A stretch of 64,000 bases of DNA from positions 9,362,501 through 9,426,500 of the forward strand of contig OU015569.1 of the NCBI GenBank assembly GCA_907165135.1. The letters run 5' to 3'. Below the pieces are notes generated by a model. That model did no database searches, was not told the DNA's origin, and saw nothing but the letters and a program-made list of their open reading frames with translations. Every line of letters starts with the position of its first letter. The first letter of the stretch is position 1. The DNA comes from Oikopleura dioica (taxonomy: Eukaryota; Chordata; Appendicularia; Copelata; Oikopleuridae). A program made the translations under genes and the position numbers. Below are positions 30,235 to 44,404 of this stretch, piece by piece.

Positions 30235-31641
30235 TCAGTCGGCGCGACCGAAGATTCTCAGCAAGTAGAGGAATATTTGGACGATGTCGACGTAAAGCTG
30301 AACGACAGCGACGATGTAGTCATCTGGCCCGATTTCCATTCGACCGCCGCCAAGGATTGTCTTCGTGTCGTAGGCTAAAGAAAGTTTTCACAGGCCGATG
30401 AATCGGTAAATTACCAAGATAAAAGGTGAATAACATGACCCCAAAGCCGCAATAAATAGCGTACGATGTTTCGGAAACCCCGAGAATGAAGAACCAAGGC
30501 CAGACGAACATCATAGCCAAACCACCAATGAGTCCGATGTACCAAAATTTAGTAATATCAAATTTAGTCATGAATGTCTTAATCGGGATCAGAAAATAGC
30601 TGATCGTTAGCTCTGATGTAATTTAAAAAAGAAGAGAAATTTAATTCTAGAGCAATTAAGGATCCCTAGCATTCCGGTGACTACAAGAACAATTGTCGCA
30701 GTAGTTGCAGCGGCAAGCAGAACGACATCAGTATTGTAGCTCGAAGCAACTGCGGCGGCAACAACAGACATGGCGATGGTGAACAAACACAGCATGATAA
30801 CGTTGAGAGGGAACTTGCGCTGGAAATTGCAACAAGGGCAGACGAGGCAGAAGTAGGTGACCATGTAGACACCGAGACTGGCGTAGAGGATTGGAGCTCC
30901 ATCTGTTCGCATGTAACCTGAACAACTGTAGATATCTGAAACGGAAATCTAAAACATACCCTTGATTTCTTCACTGCTCATAAAAGCAGCGATGAAGCCA
31001 GCGGTGACTATAAGCTGGACAGAGAGGATGGCATAAACCTTTCGGATGAAAAGTCGTCGGACGTCGTTGTTGTCGAAACCAACACCAGAGGTGAAGTTGG
31101 CGCTTCCATTATCGGCAACGTAATGGTCCTAACATAATAACAATTAGAAATAGATCAGAAACAGTAAGCCAAAGAGATAAAACTTTTATCTCAACTTTCG
31201 TAAATTAACGATGGTATAAAATTTTATAACATTTAATATTACTGACATGCAGGATACCTGAGCAGCAACAGAATTATTCCATCTCTTAGGCTTGAAATGA
31301 AAATTTGATAAATCAAGATAAGTGCTTAATTAACTACACTAAGCATGCAAGTTTAAGTGGTTTTGGTAAATGTTTTCAATAAATGGCATAACTAATTACA
31401 TAATGAATCGGAGCACCAGACACTAATGGGGTATTCTGAATATAAAAACTTTTTATAGACAAACGTTTTTTAAGTTTATTTAGAGCGAGAACATAGACGA
31501 CCATCCTTATTAACAAGAATAGGATTCGTGTCTATGTTTTTGCCAAAAGGTGTTAGAGAATTGTACCTCTGGAGGTATAGCTCCTCCGGCTACTGGACCG
31601 TAGTTTTTTATCTCATCATACGGCGGTGGATTTGTTGTCAT
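30235..31641 (-). CDS. Lifeguard/TMBIM (BAX-inhibitor-1 family) membrane protein
   Basis: Multi-pass ER/Golgi membrane protein of the TMBIM family (GRINA/FAIM2/LFG type), which modulates Ca2+ leak and apoptosis. The ATG at 31641 starts MTTNPPPYDEIKNYGPVAGG, a Pro/Tyr-rich cytosolic N-terminus. After a roughly 430-bp intron the core begins DNNDVRRLFIRKVYAILSVQ, the family signature. Transmembrane helices follow, including VTYFCLVCPCCNFQRKFPLN, LCLFTIAMSVVAAAV, VLLAAATTATIVLVV and MFVWPWFFILGV. The C-terminal half has AYDTKTILGGGR and YVDIVQIFLYLLRIFGRAD, where the loop and terminal helix carry the acidic residues of the Ca2+ sensor. The stop is at 30235. FAIM2, GRINA and LFG4 are not separable by eye. 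Confidence 0.9.
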
Positions 31642-32085
31642 TCTTAAATTTTTATTTTAAAACCTTTTGAACAACAATCATTTTAGGCATCATATATTTT
31701 GTGAAGATAACTGTACAAAAGAATGAGGAATAGACGGATACTTCTACCTAATGTAGGAAATGTTCTAATCCTCAAGGTAATAAATGGAATGGTTCTTGGA
31801 AATATGAATTGAAAATAAAAAAGACATTAAAAACTAGTTCACTCTTTTAAAATTTATTAATAAAAATATATACCGGTAACGTCGAGCCCATTTTTAAATT
31901 AAGTCTTTTATGATCACGAATCTCTCAATAATCTTTTGTGCTAAATCCGCAGAGATTGAGTTGTCGCAGGGTATAATAAAATTGAAGAACGAGCTGATAC
32001 AAGTGCGTTCGTCTATGAGAAAATGGCTAGCTCGTTGTTATTCATTGTTGGTGAGTAAAGATGAATATAGAGAGTGATTGTCTTC
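31642..32085. other. Intergenic, AT-rich
   Basis: 0.44 kb between the hnRNP L-like stop and the TMBIM start. AT-rich, nothing recognised. Confidence 0.5.
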
Positions 32086-32883
32086 TTAGTGGTGGTGGGG
32101 GCCCATGCCGTGCATATGGTGATGCTGGTCGTAAATTCGTCCTCTGTGGGAATGAGCTCCATGAGTTGGGTTGGTCGGCAAGCCGTACTTGTCCACCGCC
32201 ATGTGACTTGAATGAGCATCCCCAGGGAGATGATGATGATGATGACCATAGTTGTGCATACCATACGGTGTGTCATAGCCTACTGGCGGTGCGTCAGGTT
32301 CTCGAAACTTCCCCTCGTGATGTCGGTTTTCGATGCTAAAAATATTAACGTCAGTGAAAGAACCGTAACCCCAGGCTCTTACCTAAAATCCCGCGTATTG
32401 TCGTCATTCTTGAATACATTCAGACTTTGCGGCTTGGCATACTCAACTAAAAAAATGTCAGTCTGTTCTGGCTAATAAATATTCTACCTTTTATAGTGCA
32501 ACATCCACGATAGATATCGACTCCGTTGAGTGCTGCTTTCGCTCTTTGTGCTCCAACAATTGAATCAAACTCTATCATCGCCTGCACTGATTTCTTGCGA
32601 AAAATAACAATGCGCAACACTGGTCCAGCATAGGAGCATATACGCTGAAGTATTTGCTCAGTTTCAATACCTCGTAAACTCATTGACAAAAATATAATAT
32701 AGAGCTAAGGATAGGACTTACTTCCAACAATTTCGTGGTAATTGGATACATCGCGTCGAGAATTGTCAAAAGTAGAACATGTCCTGGTGGATTCTTGCAT
32801 TCTTCGTCGTTCTTTTTCTCGTCATCTCGATTATGGTTATGCCGATTGTGGCGATGATTGTGGCGGTTGTGCGGCGAGATCAT
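32086..32883 (-). CDS. Minimal hnRNP L-like protein: one RRM with His-rich tails
   Basis: RNA-binding protein related to hnRNP L. The ATG at 32883 starts an Asn/His/Arg tail (MISPHNRHNHRHNRHNHNR), then an acidic stretch, then a single RRM: VLLLTILDAMYPITTKLLE, ICSYAGPVLRIVIFR (RNP2/RNP1-like strands), VQAMIEFDSIVGAQRAKAAL and LNGVDIYRGCCTIK, followed by VEYAKPQSLNVFKNDDNTRD. This matches the second RRM of hnRNP L almost residue for residue. The C-terminus is His/Gly-rich (HNYGHHHHHHLPGD, then HMHGMGPHHH) and stops at 32086. It has about 195 residues, whereas hnRNP L has four RRMs; the others are absent here and no exons for them lie downstream before 31,642. The His runs come from a CAT/GAT triplet tract at 32,223-32,245. 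Confidence 0.82.
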
Positions 32884-33800
32884 ACTAAAATGGATCTCAT
32901 AAGCTGCTGTCGAATGTAAATATATAAATCTCGGTCTTCGAATTTTTATTGAAGAGAAAAGAGAGTTTATGTTTGTATTTTCTTCAGAATATTACGAGGT
33001 GGTAAACCTGAGTAGTATTAAGGTGGTGGAAGCTGCCTAAAGTTTGAGGCGACAAAGAAAATCGTGCGAAATGTTATCAGAATAATATACAAAAAAATAA
33101 GATGGGGTTTTATCGGTCAGCAAGAGCTTTATCTTCTTAAATTGTGATGGTAAATGTTTTTGAAAGATTTATATACGCAGATTATGAAGGAACCAGCTAC
33201 GCTGACTAATTACAAAGATAATTGCCTTGTGAATCACAAGTTGAGATACCTTTATCTAGATCGTATTCATTTCTTATTTAGCCAAACCGTTGGTTTGTGA
33301 GATATTCGGGATTAAAATGAATCTATGTACAAATTTTGAAAATCCTATAAGTCAGTCTCGACTTGATCATATAAAAAGAGGCAAAATGAGAGTAAAAACT
33401 GAAATGCGGCCACGAAACTGGCATAAAGCGTACTTTGATATTGACAAAAGGAGGTCATTAAGCAACCTGCTAAATGGAAGGAACATAATTAATAATATAT
33501 AAAGAGACAATATAGTAAAAGAAAGGGATAAAAATCCGCTGATTCGCGAAAAATAGTAAAAATGGAACTTGGTGAGCAATGGAACTGATAATGCATTTAC
33601 ATAAAAACGAGGCGTGAGGCGCACCTGCCATGTAGAAAATTTAACGACCAGTAAAATGAGCGAAATTAATTCATGAAAACAGAAAATATCTTTGAAGAGA
33701 AAATTGAAGTTAGACACAGGAAGCGGAAATAAGGAAAAAGGTTTTTATGTCTTGCTTTACGGTAAGTAAAGTATAGAGGCAAAAGTGCCACGAAATTCAT
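32884..33800. other. Intergenic, AT-rich
   Basis: 0.9 kb between the SIK stop and the hnRNP L-like start. A 116-codon minus-strand ORF here is hydrophobic, low-complexity and unlikely to be coding. No other feature. Confidence 0.5.
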
Positions 33801-35995
<2,195 letters not shown>

Positions 35996-37252
35996 TTCAT
36001 CAAGGAAATTCGAAGGAAGTAGAAAAATAGATAAAATCGATGGCTCGAGTGCTCATATTCCTCTCTCTAGTGATGACGACAAAAATCAATGCCGACATTA
36101 TGGCAGACTATGTTTTAGTGCTATCCCTTCCTTGATCCATGCTATGAGAGTTTTTATTCTCGCTCCAAACTTTTCGGTGACATCGCTGTGCCTTTTGTGA
36201 GCACTCGGATTTTGTAAGCAGTCTAAATAAAGTCGCTCTCAGTCCTCATATCCGCTGTTACTAATTTCTTTCAATCTCAATAAATGAACGGGCAGAGCTG
36301 AGATGATTTGGTTTTTCACGCAACGCTTGATCAACTATGACGCGATTACAGCGCGCTCAGCGTCTTACCAAAATGAATTTAATTGCGTTTTTCTTCAAAT
36401 CAATATTTCCGGGCCTTTATCAGCTTCAACTAACCTGCTCTGATAATAATTGCGTAGATGCTCTTTTAGGGTTCTCAAACACTACAAAAAGACACTAACC
36501 TGTCGGGCATAGGACAGCTTATTTGCTCTAACGGGCTCACCAGGAGATATATAAAAATGTGATCACTGTGTCCGGCGCACCCATTGACGTGAGCGCCGTC
36601 GGAAAATGTTTTTCGACTAACATCATCGGAGAAAGTGAAAGTTAATGAAAGTCAAAAATATGTTTTTATCATGCTTGATTTTCTGCCATGTCAAAGTTTC
36701 TTTGCACTCACAATAAGTTTCAGCTGGAGCTCTTTAGAAATATGTGAAGAACTACCTGTGAAGAGCAAATATCAATCCTGAGCCCTTTCATTCGCCAATA
36801 GTGTCCTATATAAAAAGGATGTATTAAGATCATCGATTTCCAGTTGATCAAGACAGACGTTGAATAAACTCGTTTCAGAATATTGATCGACTTGAGAATT
36901 CGCAAGTATATTTTATTTTTGGGTTTGCTTTTTGAACTAGATAATTAGCAGGAAGAACAGTTTATCAATTTAATTTTCTTTGCAGTTTGCCCAAGTCCGC
37001 TGAGTTTGGTATTGCACGGAAAATTATAGAAAAATACAGAAATGGAGAGTGGGCCAACGAAATTACATCATGAAATCAATTGTACAACGCTTGTTCAGAG
37101 TGATACTGTATGCAAAGGCCTGAAGAATGTGCTCAGTACCAAGAGACGTGAGGAATAAGGATAGCTCAATTAAGTTTTCAAGGCTGCTCATATTTGGCAT
37201 AGTGTTTACTCTTCGTTGTTTTTTTTTTATAAAAGTCTCTTGAAAACTTTCC
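35996..37252. other. Intergenic between DNAJC3 and SIK
   Basis: 1.26 kb without a supported gene. It contains the DNAJC3 3' flank and the SIK promoter side. No repeat or RNA gene seen. Confidence 0.5.
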
Positions 37253-38989
37253 TTAGAAATGGAAGTGGAACTTTTGTCCGCCACCCCCACGGAAACCTCC
37301 CCCGCCAGCGTTTCTGAACGGATTAAATCCGCTTCCAAATGGATTTCTGTTGTCTTCGGCAACTTGCTCGGCGTCAAGAGGGTCTTTTCCTGCGTCGAAC
37401 TGAGCTCTCATCTCATCATCAGTAAGCACTTCAAAAGCAGCAGCAATGTCAAGCCATTGTTGCTCAGCCTTTTTGAGTTGCTCTTCGTTCTAAAGTTATT
37501 GATCAATATCTCACATGACGAGTTATCAGTTTATATCAAGTTACTTACCGCGTCAGGATTATCTTTTGCGAATGCATCGGGATGCGCCTTTGCCGCCTTT
37601 TCTCTGTATGCTTTCTTGATTTCCTTCTTCTTCGCTTTTCTGTTGACGCCGAGAATCTTGTAGTAATCGCGCTTCTTCGATTGTTTCAGACGCTTTTTAG
37701 CTTCTTGAATCAGCCTCTCAATATCAGCGTAGTTGTTATCAATTTCTTGAGCCTTTTCCAGGTCAGCAAGCGCTTCTTCGTAATTTCCAAGAACTGTGTG
37801 AAGTTCTGAGCGGCGGACATACGTTCGAGCGTGATTATCGTCTAGCTCCAGCGCCCTAGGAGAAAACGATAATTCCGCAACACGCTACAATAAACTCACC
37901 TGTTACAATGTTCGATTCCGGTTTCGTCCTTCAAGGCTGCAGAACCTCGGCATCTCAACTGCTCGATTTCTGCCTTCACTTGATGAATATTGTCTTTATT
38001 CGCGCTTTCGGCAGATTCCAAGGACTCGAATGTTTTTTTCCAGTTGTTCTTGGTAGCAGCATCATTGGCAGCAACGAGGTGCTTGTTAAGCTTCTTCACT
38101 TTCTTATAGTGATCGCCACAAGCTGAAAGAATGCTAGGATAAGTCGTCATTAGAAATACTGCACCTTTGTGATCTTGATCGAGTCGTAAGCACTCTCGGA
38201 TGGATTCCAAACTTTGTTCTACCTGTCCTTGCGAATAGTAGAGAGTCGAGATTTTCAACCACGCTTTCGTGTTGTCAGGGTTAAGTTTAGTCGTTGGTCT
38301 AAATATTAAATAAGTTCGAAATCAAAAATTAAAAGGGAGGTACCTCAAGTCTAAAATAGCATCAGCGAACTTGCCACGGTGTTCATAGCATGAAGCTCGA
38401 GCTTCAAGATATTCGATGTTCCATGGAGATTTTTCTAGGAGTGTAGTCAAGTGAGCAATGGCTTCTTCAAACGAGTTTTCTTTGTACATGGCGGCATGGT
38501 AGGCCTTGTCAGCTTCTTTGAGTGCCTAAATGAGACAATTAGTAAATCAATGATTTCCCAATTATTCCGAATAGTAAATTCGCACCTGGATTTCGTTTCT
38601 TTTAGCCTCGTCGTTTTTGAAATCCTCCTCCGCGAGATCGTAACGTCCTTGCTTGATGTAGATTTTTCCTCGTTCCGTTTGGGCCTGCTTGAAGTCAGGG
38701 CGAATTTCCAATACTGCTGTCAAGTCTGGAATCGCGTTTTTAGTTTTGCCCAGAGCCTGATAGACTGTGGCTCGTCTATAGAGAGCCTGGTAGTTCCTAC
38801 GAAAAAAGATGTTAAAAAAGAAACGGATAACTGATCTTACTTGGGATCCTTTTGCAAAACATCGGAGTAAGCTTCGACAGCTTCTGATAATCTATTCTGT
38901 GCCAAAAATTGGTTTGCTTTTTCCATCGTCGTCGCGATGACGATGTCGATGAAAAATATAAATATTAGATAAGCGACTCCGAGATCCAT
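37253..38989 (-). CDS. DNAJC3: DNAJC3 / p58IPK, ER-lumenal TPR and J-domain co-chaperone
   Basis: Co-chaperone of BiP in the ER lumen that binds misfolded clients and dampens PERK signalling. The ATG at 38989 starts a signal peptide (MDLGVAYLIFIFFIDIVIAT). Tandem TPRs follow (EKANQFLAQNRLSEAVEAY; YQALYRRATVYQALGKTKN; ARASCYEHRGKFADAI; KAWLKISTLYYSQGQ; ARTYVRRSELHTVLGNYEEA). The C-terminal J domain reads DYYKILGVNRKAKKKEIKKA and retains HPD in KAHPDAFAKDNPDA. It closes with a Gly/Phe-rich tail NPFGSGFNPFR ... QKFHFHF at 37253, like vertebrate DNAJC3. No KDEL is present, as in mammalian p58IPK. Exons are separated by short GT-AG introns. Confidence 0.95.
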
Positions 38990-39452
38990 CCTAGAAAAAG
39001 TTGTAAAGAGTCAAGGGCCGTAGAAATGAGCGACAGTGGAATTACAGGAGCGAAATCTCGATGCTTTGAAGTAATGTTAGTTGACTCCGTGAAAGAAATA
39101 ATCGGATAGAAAGGGCAGAACTAACACTCGACGAGAAATTGGTCATTTACAAAGATTGGTACTCGGCAACTGCATAGGGGGTAAATGATCACGCTCGTTG
39201 AGGGTCATTCTTTCACAGACTACAGAAACACAAAATTTTGACATTATACAGAAATGAAGTCACAATTGCAGATTGGTCATGCACTGGAAGAAAGGTAATT
39301 CTCGGATGTAGTTAATTAGAGGATGGGTAAAAAATATTGATAAAAAATAACGATCACATTTGACGCGTTTTGGTGTGGAACATGCAACGGGAGCACCGGG
39401 CTGAATTTTGTGTAACGAGAAGATGATTTAATTATGCTACAGTTTTTCTCCT
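38990..39452. other. Intergenic between nucleobindin and DNAJC3
   Basis: 0.46 kb on the upstream side of DNAJC3. I looked for an ER-stress element (CCAAT-N9-CCACG) and did not find a full match. Confidence 0.5.
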
Positions 39453-41618
39453 CTAAAGCTGTTGATCGGTTTGGCCTGCTATGTCTCGCGCTTCTTGAGC
39501 AGCTAGTAATTTCTATAGTTTCATTTAGGATGGAGCGCTTACCTCTGATCTTCGCAGCCATTTCCTCTTGCTGGGCCATAAGTTTCTCTCTGACCTCTTT
39601 CTGGGCCTTCTCCATATTCGCTTTAGCAGCTTTAATTTGCTCCTCGTATTCCCCTTCTTTATTCTTGAGCATATTCTCGACATCTTCTTTCAATCTCTCA
39701 TATTTGATGCGCATTTCCTCCATATCAGCTAGAGTCAAAACATTATTTTCTAGAAATATTATTCTTTCTCTCTTACCGTCTGTCATGTAGGCTTCAATCT
39801 GTTTCTTTGCGAGGTCTTGCTTCATCGCAAGAGTTTCTTTGCCCATTTCGACGGCATCAGCATGTTTCGCCATGAGACCGAGCTCACGCTGATTGAGATC
39901 GTTCTCAGTCTTCTTGATAGCCTGGAAATGCATTGTTAGGCGACAATCCAAAAACGCGTGCCGCAGCATTACCTGATCAATCATAGGGTCGTTGAGTTCT
40001 TGAGCCTTGGCCTTGGCGTCAACGAACTGCTTCTTTTGATTGGCAAGTTTAAGCGCTTCTTCCTTCAGATTCGCGAGTCGTTGTTTGAGTTCAGCTTCGT
40101 GGGCAGCCACTCGTTCTTTGTACTCCTATTTCTCGATAATTACAAACAAGAGACACCTTTATTAAACCTTTAATTCTTGTGAAGTGTAGACCTCGCCTTT
40201 TTCGATCATTTCATCGATCATATGGTAGGTGTTCGTTGGCTTGACAAATTCCATAGAATTTGTGTAATCCATGAATTCTTTGAGCGAGATGGCGCCGTCT
40301 TCGTTCACGTCCACTTCCTTCATGACATGTTCTCGCATTCTAGCGCGTTCTTCTTCCATTTCGCGGATATCATCCTAAACCAACTTGTTATCATCATCGC
40401 ATGAAAATCAATCGCTTACATCAGGATTGTTAGGGTCGTAGACTTTGTCAAGTTCCGCCTGAAAAATCGCCTCCAGTTCGTAGGGATCAATGTACATGTC
40501 GCCGTTCACATCTGAAGATTAATAAATAATGAAACAAAAAATACGCTTCAGCGACACCAAAACACCACTCAAACGGGAAAACATTAACTGTTACACGTCT
40601 ATTACCGTGTAATAGAAAAAAGGTTCTTGGATCGAAAGCCTGGCCAGCCATTCGATCCTCCTCTTCCCACACCTCTTGAAGTTGCTTTTTAGAGCCCTAG
40701 AAATGGTAATTCACCGCGTAAAAGAGCACCGTCTGGCTTTCAAGTGCTGATTAAAAATGACTTCACCAAAATCGATCTATTTTACCGTGAAGTAAGAAAA
40801 AGTTTTAGCGTCGAACTTTTCGTCTTTCAAATGGTCAATACTCTTCCAGACGTCGAGTATAAATTTTTGGGAGAACTAAGGTGATAAGAATTGAAAACAA
40901 ACGCGTCTCGGGAAGCGACTTACTGGATGAGGTATTTTTTGGTGATCGTTGTGACGTTTGCGCTTTTGTTTTTGTTCCTCGAGCAGAGCCGCCTTTTGCG
41001 CTTCGTCCATTTTCGCCATTTTTTCCTCCAAGTCAAGTTGCTTTTGAATTTCGTATTCAATGAATTCTTTGTGTCTTTTTTCGTCGTAATTCTGGAGGTC
41101 GGCGGTGGCGGTGCCTATCAGCTTCTCGAGATCTTTAGGGGAGAAGGACTCGGGATTGAAATGGTCGAAGTGACCAGCAGCAGCCTCGACAATCGCGCGT
41201 TGGTTCACCTGCTTTCCCTTCTCCATCGTCGCTTTCATTTTTAGCAGCTTTCGAATTCGATCAACTTCTTTTCGCTTGAGAACATCGAGTTCGTCCCGCA
41301 CGTGTTTTGCAACGTTGTTTAGTTCTTTCGAAAAAGTGGCGATCTTCACCTCGTCCAGGTTTACGTTTTGCATCTTTTCTCGGAAAGCCGGATCTTTGTC
41401 CAGCGTCTTTATCACTTCTTGCAAATAGCTGTCGTAGAAGAGTCCTAATTACCAAATAATGGGAAATCAATGGCAAAGCTTATCTTCCTATATTTTTTGA
41501 AAATTAAGTTACCTGTATCGATAGCTTCTCCAACTGCAGGACCTTGTTGTGGCTCCTCCACCGGAACCGACCTCGAAAAGGCCAGTCCAACGAGCCCAGA
41601 TAAAGCTAACAGAAACAT
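39453..41618 (-). CDS. NUCB: Nucleobindin (NUCB), Golgi/ER-lumenal Ca2+-binding protein
   Basis: EF-hand, DNA-binding-like and coiled-coil protein of the secretory pathway lumen. The ATG at 41618 begins signal peptide MFLLALSGLVGLAFSRSVPV. Family landmarks are YDSYLQEVIKTLDKDPAFRE, the basic KATMEKGKQVNQRA stretch, HFDHFNPESFSPKDLEKLI, and the Lys/Gln-rich KRKRHNDHQKIPHP segment before SKKQLQEVWEEEDRM. There are two EF hands (DVNGDMYIDPYELEAIF; DVNEDGAISLKEFMDY) and a long C-terminal coiled coil. The last exon is reached by a 40-nt GT-AG intron and ends AAQEARDIAGQTDQQL at 39453. Vertebrate NUCB1/NUCB2 are represented by this one gene. Confidence 0.94.
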
Positions 41619-42634
41619 TCTAAAAGTATTTTCTTCGTTATTTCAATTCTCCAACAGCAGATTATTTATCAGATTCTCTTGAACAAACGCGCAAGGAAAG
41701 CGTCGCCTTGGTGGATTTATCATTTGTAGGAGAGTTACGTGGCCCTGGGCACTTGCGCTGTCATGCTCGCGTCAGCGAATGGGAGCCACGACGATTTAGT
41801 TGCGCTGCGAGGTGGAATGGCTCAGCCGGACTGTCCGATACTGGATCACTGGTCACGGCCCACGCATTCATGACAACCCTTCCTTACAAATTTATCCGTT
41901 GGAGTTAGTTGAAGACCCCGCTCCTCGACCAAAATCTCTAGAATTGTTGTCTTCTCCTCTTGTTGTAATCTCTTGCAAATATCGCCAGTCTTCGGATTTC
42001 CACCGTCCGAAAAGGCCAGTATAAAGGTAATGTAATCCGGATTACGAAAAGTCTTTTTCTACAACATTTTCAAAATTTACTTTATTAATCAAATTCATAG
42101 ATTGCCAGTGAAATCAAGGAAGACGACCGAGAACCGGCTACAAGCTCAGCATGATTGGAAAACCAATCAATCATACCTATTTCTTCTCAAACAGAAATGC
42201 ACAAGCAAAAATCCTGAATAAAATCAATTTCCAACCCTTGTCTAACGGTCAGACTCTGACCATTATTTCTCCAGTCAATAGTTTTGACCGAAGAAATAGT
42301 AGATCGAAGTTGTCTCATTGATGCATTTTAAAATAAAGAATAGAAAAGGCAAACGAATATTCGATTTCATCTTGATGCTTTCGAAAAGTAGTAGTACTCT
42401 GTCAGTAGCGCTGTTAGTTCCTTGCAAAGCGGCTCCTGGTATTACTGGCAATTCAGTTGTCTCTGACCGCTGTGTCTTCCAGATGCTCACTTATTTTCAC
42501 GAACTTTTTCTTTCACTGCTCCACACTGTTTTCTTGCAAGTTAAGATTCGATTTATTAGAACTTGCACTGAGAAAAGCATCTTATTTTCCAATCTTCTCC
42601 AAACTTAATTCTTCCTAAAGAATGCTGCTGAAGT
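41619..42634. other. Intergenic upstream of nucleobindin
   Basis: 1 kb between the orphan Cys-rich gene and nucleobindin. Nothing recognised apart from likely promoter sequence near 41,700-41,900, which is GC-richer than its surroundings. Confidence 0.5.
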
Positions 42635-43394
42635 TTAGTCCTTGCTCTGGAATTGTCGATAGATCTCCAACAGATTGACATGCTCCTTGTCAAACTCGCA
42701 CTGACTCTCGCGCACAATGTGATCTAAAAAAAGCTCTCACGATGATAATTTTAATTCCCCGTTTCCCATGAGAAGCAATTGGAATCGAAAAGAAAGAATG
42801 TGTACCGTTAGCTTTGAGGAAATCGGCGAACTTGTTAGCAGTAGCAATCATACTGACGCCGATCGCATCTCTGTAAATATCTGCATCTTCGCTGGCCTTT
42901 TTCTTTTCAATGCTATTCTTCATTGCTCGCTGATACTCTTCTTGAAGCGCGCCGAACTTCTCCTTCATTTCCAAATAATCTGATAGATATATTTATGATG
43001 TAACAATCGAACTAGGTTCAAATTACCTGCGAATATTCTGCTGTGCTTTCGGGAACCGCCGCAACAGTCCTTTTTCATAAACTCGTCAAAAGTTAAAATG
43101 CTGCTGCATTTCTTAGCGGGACACTTGAACTTGCCATTCGTAACTTGAAGCGGGTTCTCGATCAGATTTTGACCAAAAGCCTCGACTTGCGAGGATGAAG
43201 CGAAGATGCACTTTACGCACTTCCATTTTGTGGCACCTGTCTTTTTCGCTTTTATTTTTGCATGGACTTTGGTAAAACTAAACAGTGATTCAGCTTAATA
43301 TCCTTCGAAAAATTCGTGCTGCTTACCCGCCGCAACTTCCGCAAGCTTCTCCGCTGTGAACAAACTCTTTCGATATCGCTTCGATCTCATTCAT
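42635..43394 (-). CDS. Orphan Cys-rich (putative zinc-binding) protein
   Basis: I do not recognise this gene. The ATG at 43394 starts MNEIEAISKEFVHSGEACGS. Three or four short exons encode about 190 residues. The N-terminal half has Cys pairs suited to zinc: CGSCGG, then KWKCVKC, then FKCPAKKC and a CCGGSRKH motif. The C-terminal half is helical (LQEEYQRAMKNSIEKKKASE; YRDAIGVSMIATANKFADFL) and ends EIYRQFQSKD at 42635. No signal peptide or membrane segment. It is divergent from a second orphan gene whose ATG lies 411 bp away. Reading frames join cleanly through GT-AG introns, which argues that it is real. Confidence 0.7.
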
Positions 43395-43805
43395 TTTCTC
43401 GTTTTTTTAAAGACGCAGGACCTATCCTTCGTTTGGTAGACCACTCAGGTTGAATTGTTAACGGGACTTATCGAATCATGAGTAACCGAGAGACGACGAG
43501 ATCACACAGTTTCCGAGATTTCTGCCCCTGCTTTGGGTTCACCCCTGAGTCATCTCAATCAGTTGAGGAGGGATATTTTTATTTGATTAGTAACCTTAAT
43601 ATGTGGTAGTTTTTTATTTTTCTTTGCCCGAGTGTCCAAAATTGAGCCTAATACAGCCGAAAGCATTTTGACTCTCAGACGCAGGGTATCGTCGGGCTTG
43701 TTTTCGAATCAAGGTCTCCGTGTCGAGCAAGCAAAGAAACGATAAATCGCCACTTTATAACAAATATAATCGAATAAAACAGTTAATTTTTCGAAAAATA
43801 AGAGC
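43395..43805. promoter_or_regulatory. Shared divergent promoter region
   Basis: 411 bp between the start codons of two divergent orphan genes, with no ORF. Likely bidirectional promoter (inference from layout). Confidence 0.4.
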
Positions 43806-44239
43806 ATGTCCCAATCATCCCAAAGTGCAGTGTGCGATCAACTTATGACGAAACTAGACTATGAAGAAGACAGGGCTGCAAGTTAGTAATTCGCGAATGC
43901 TTGTGAATATCAATTTTATAGTGACTTTTGTTCGACGGCGACGAATTGTGGACGAGACTAAAGCTCGAGTGCGGGAGTTGAAAAATCTTTTCAACAAAAA
44001 TCACCAAGAATTGGCACCGCTCCTATCGCAATTTCAAGAGTCAGTGAAGAGAGGAGAGCCAGCGTATTGCAGAGAACATCTTCAACAAGGTGAGCTACCT
44101 TTACAATTACTCATTTTCATTTTATTCAGCGATCGAGAAGCATCAGCGAAGGAAAGACAAGCTCGTTTGCGAAATTCAAGAGCTCGAGCGAATGCTGATC
44201 GATCGAGCGAACTTGGACTTTGCAAGACCGCAATACTAA
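43806..44239 (+). CDS. Small orphan coiled-coil protein
   Basis: Three exons join in phase through two GT-AG introns of about 40 nt. The ATG at 43806 starts MSQSSQSAVCDQLMTKLDYE, then FVRRRRIVDETKARVRELKN, FQESVKRGEPAYCREHLQQ, and KHQRRKDKLVCEIQELERML, ending DFARPQY at 44239. The roughly 118-residue protein is highly charged and helical, resembling small coiled-coil subunits of centrosomal, kinetochore or BLOC-like complexes, but I cannot assign it. Splicing consistency supports a real gene. Confidence 0.65.
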
Positions 44240-44404
44240 TACTTTAGCGTTAGTGATACTATAGCTAAGCTGTTGATCAGCCACACAACTTGATTAATCT
44301 GCTTCCAATAAACCAAAAAAAACTTAAAATAGCCATACTGTTCTATTTTTATTGATCGAATTTAGTTTGATGAATACACAATAATCACATGTCAGTTGCT
44401 ATCT

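Noticed and set aside
32690-32735. 17-nt ultra-short intron in the hnRNP L-like gene
   Set aside because: A 66-nt GT-AG intron ending just before CAAATACTTCAGCG gives a better RRM and a normal length.
33367-33717. 116-codon hydrophobic minus-strand ORF
   Set aside because: AT-rich 3' flank of the SIK gene, low-complexity Leu/Phe/Ile/Ser, no splice context or domain.
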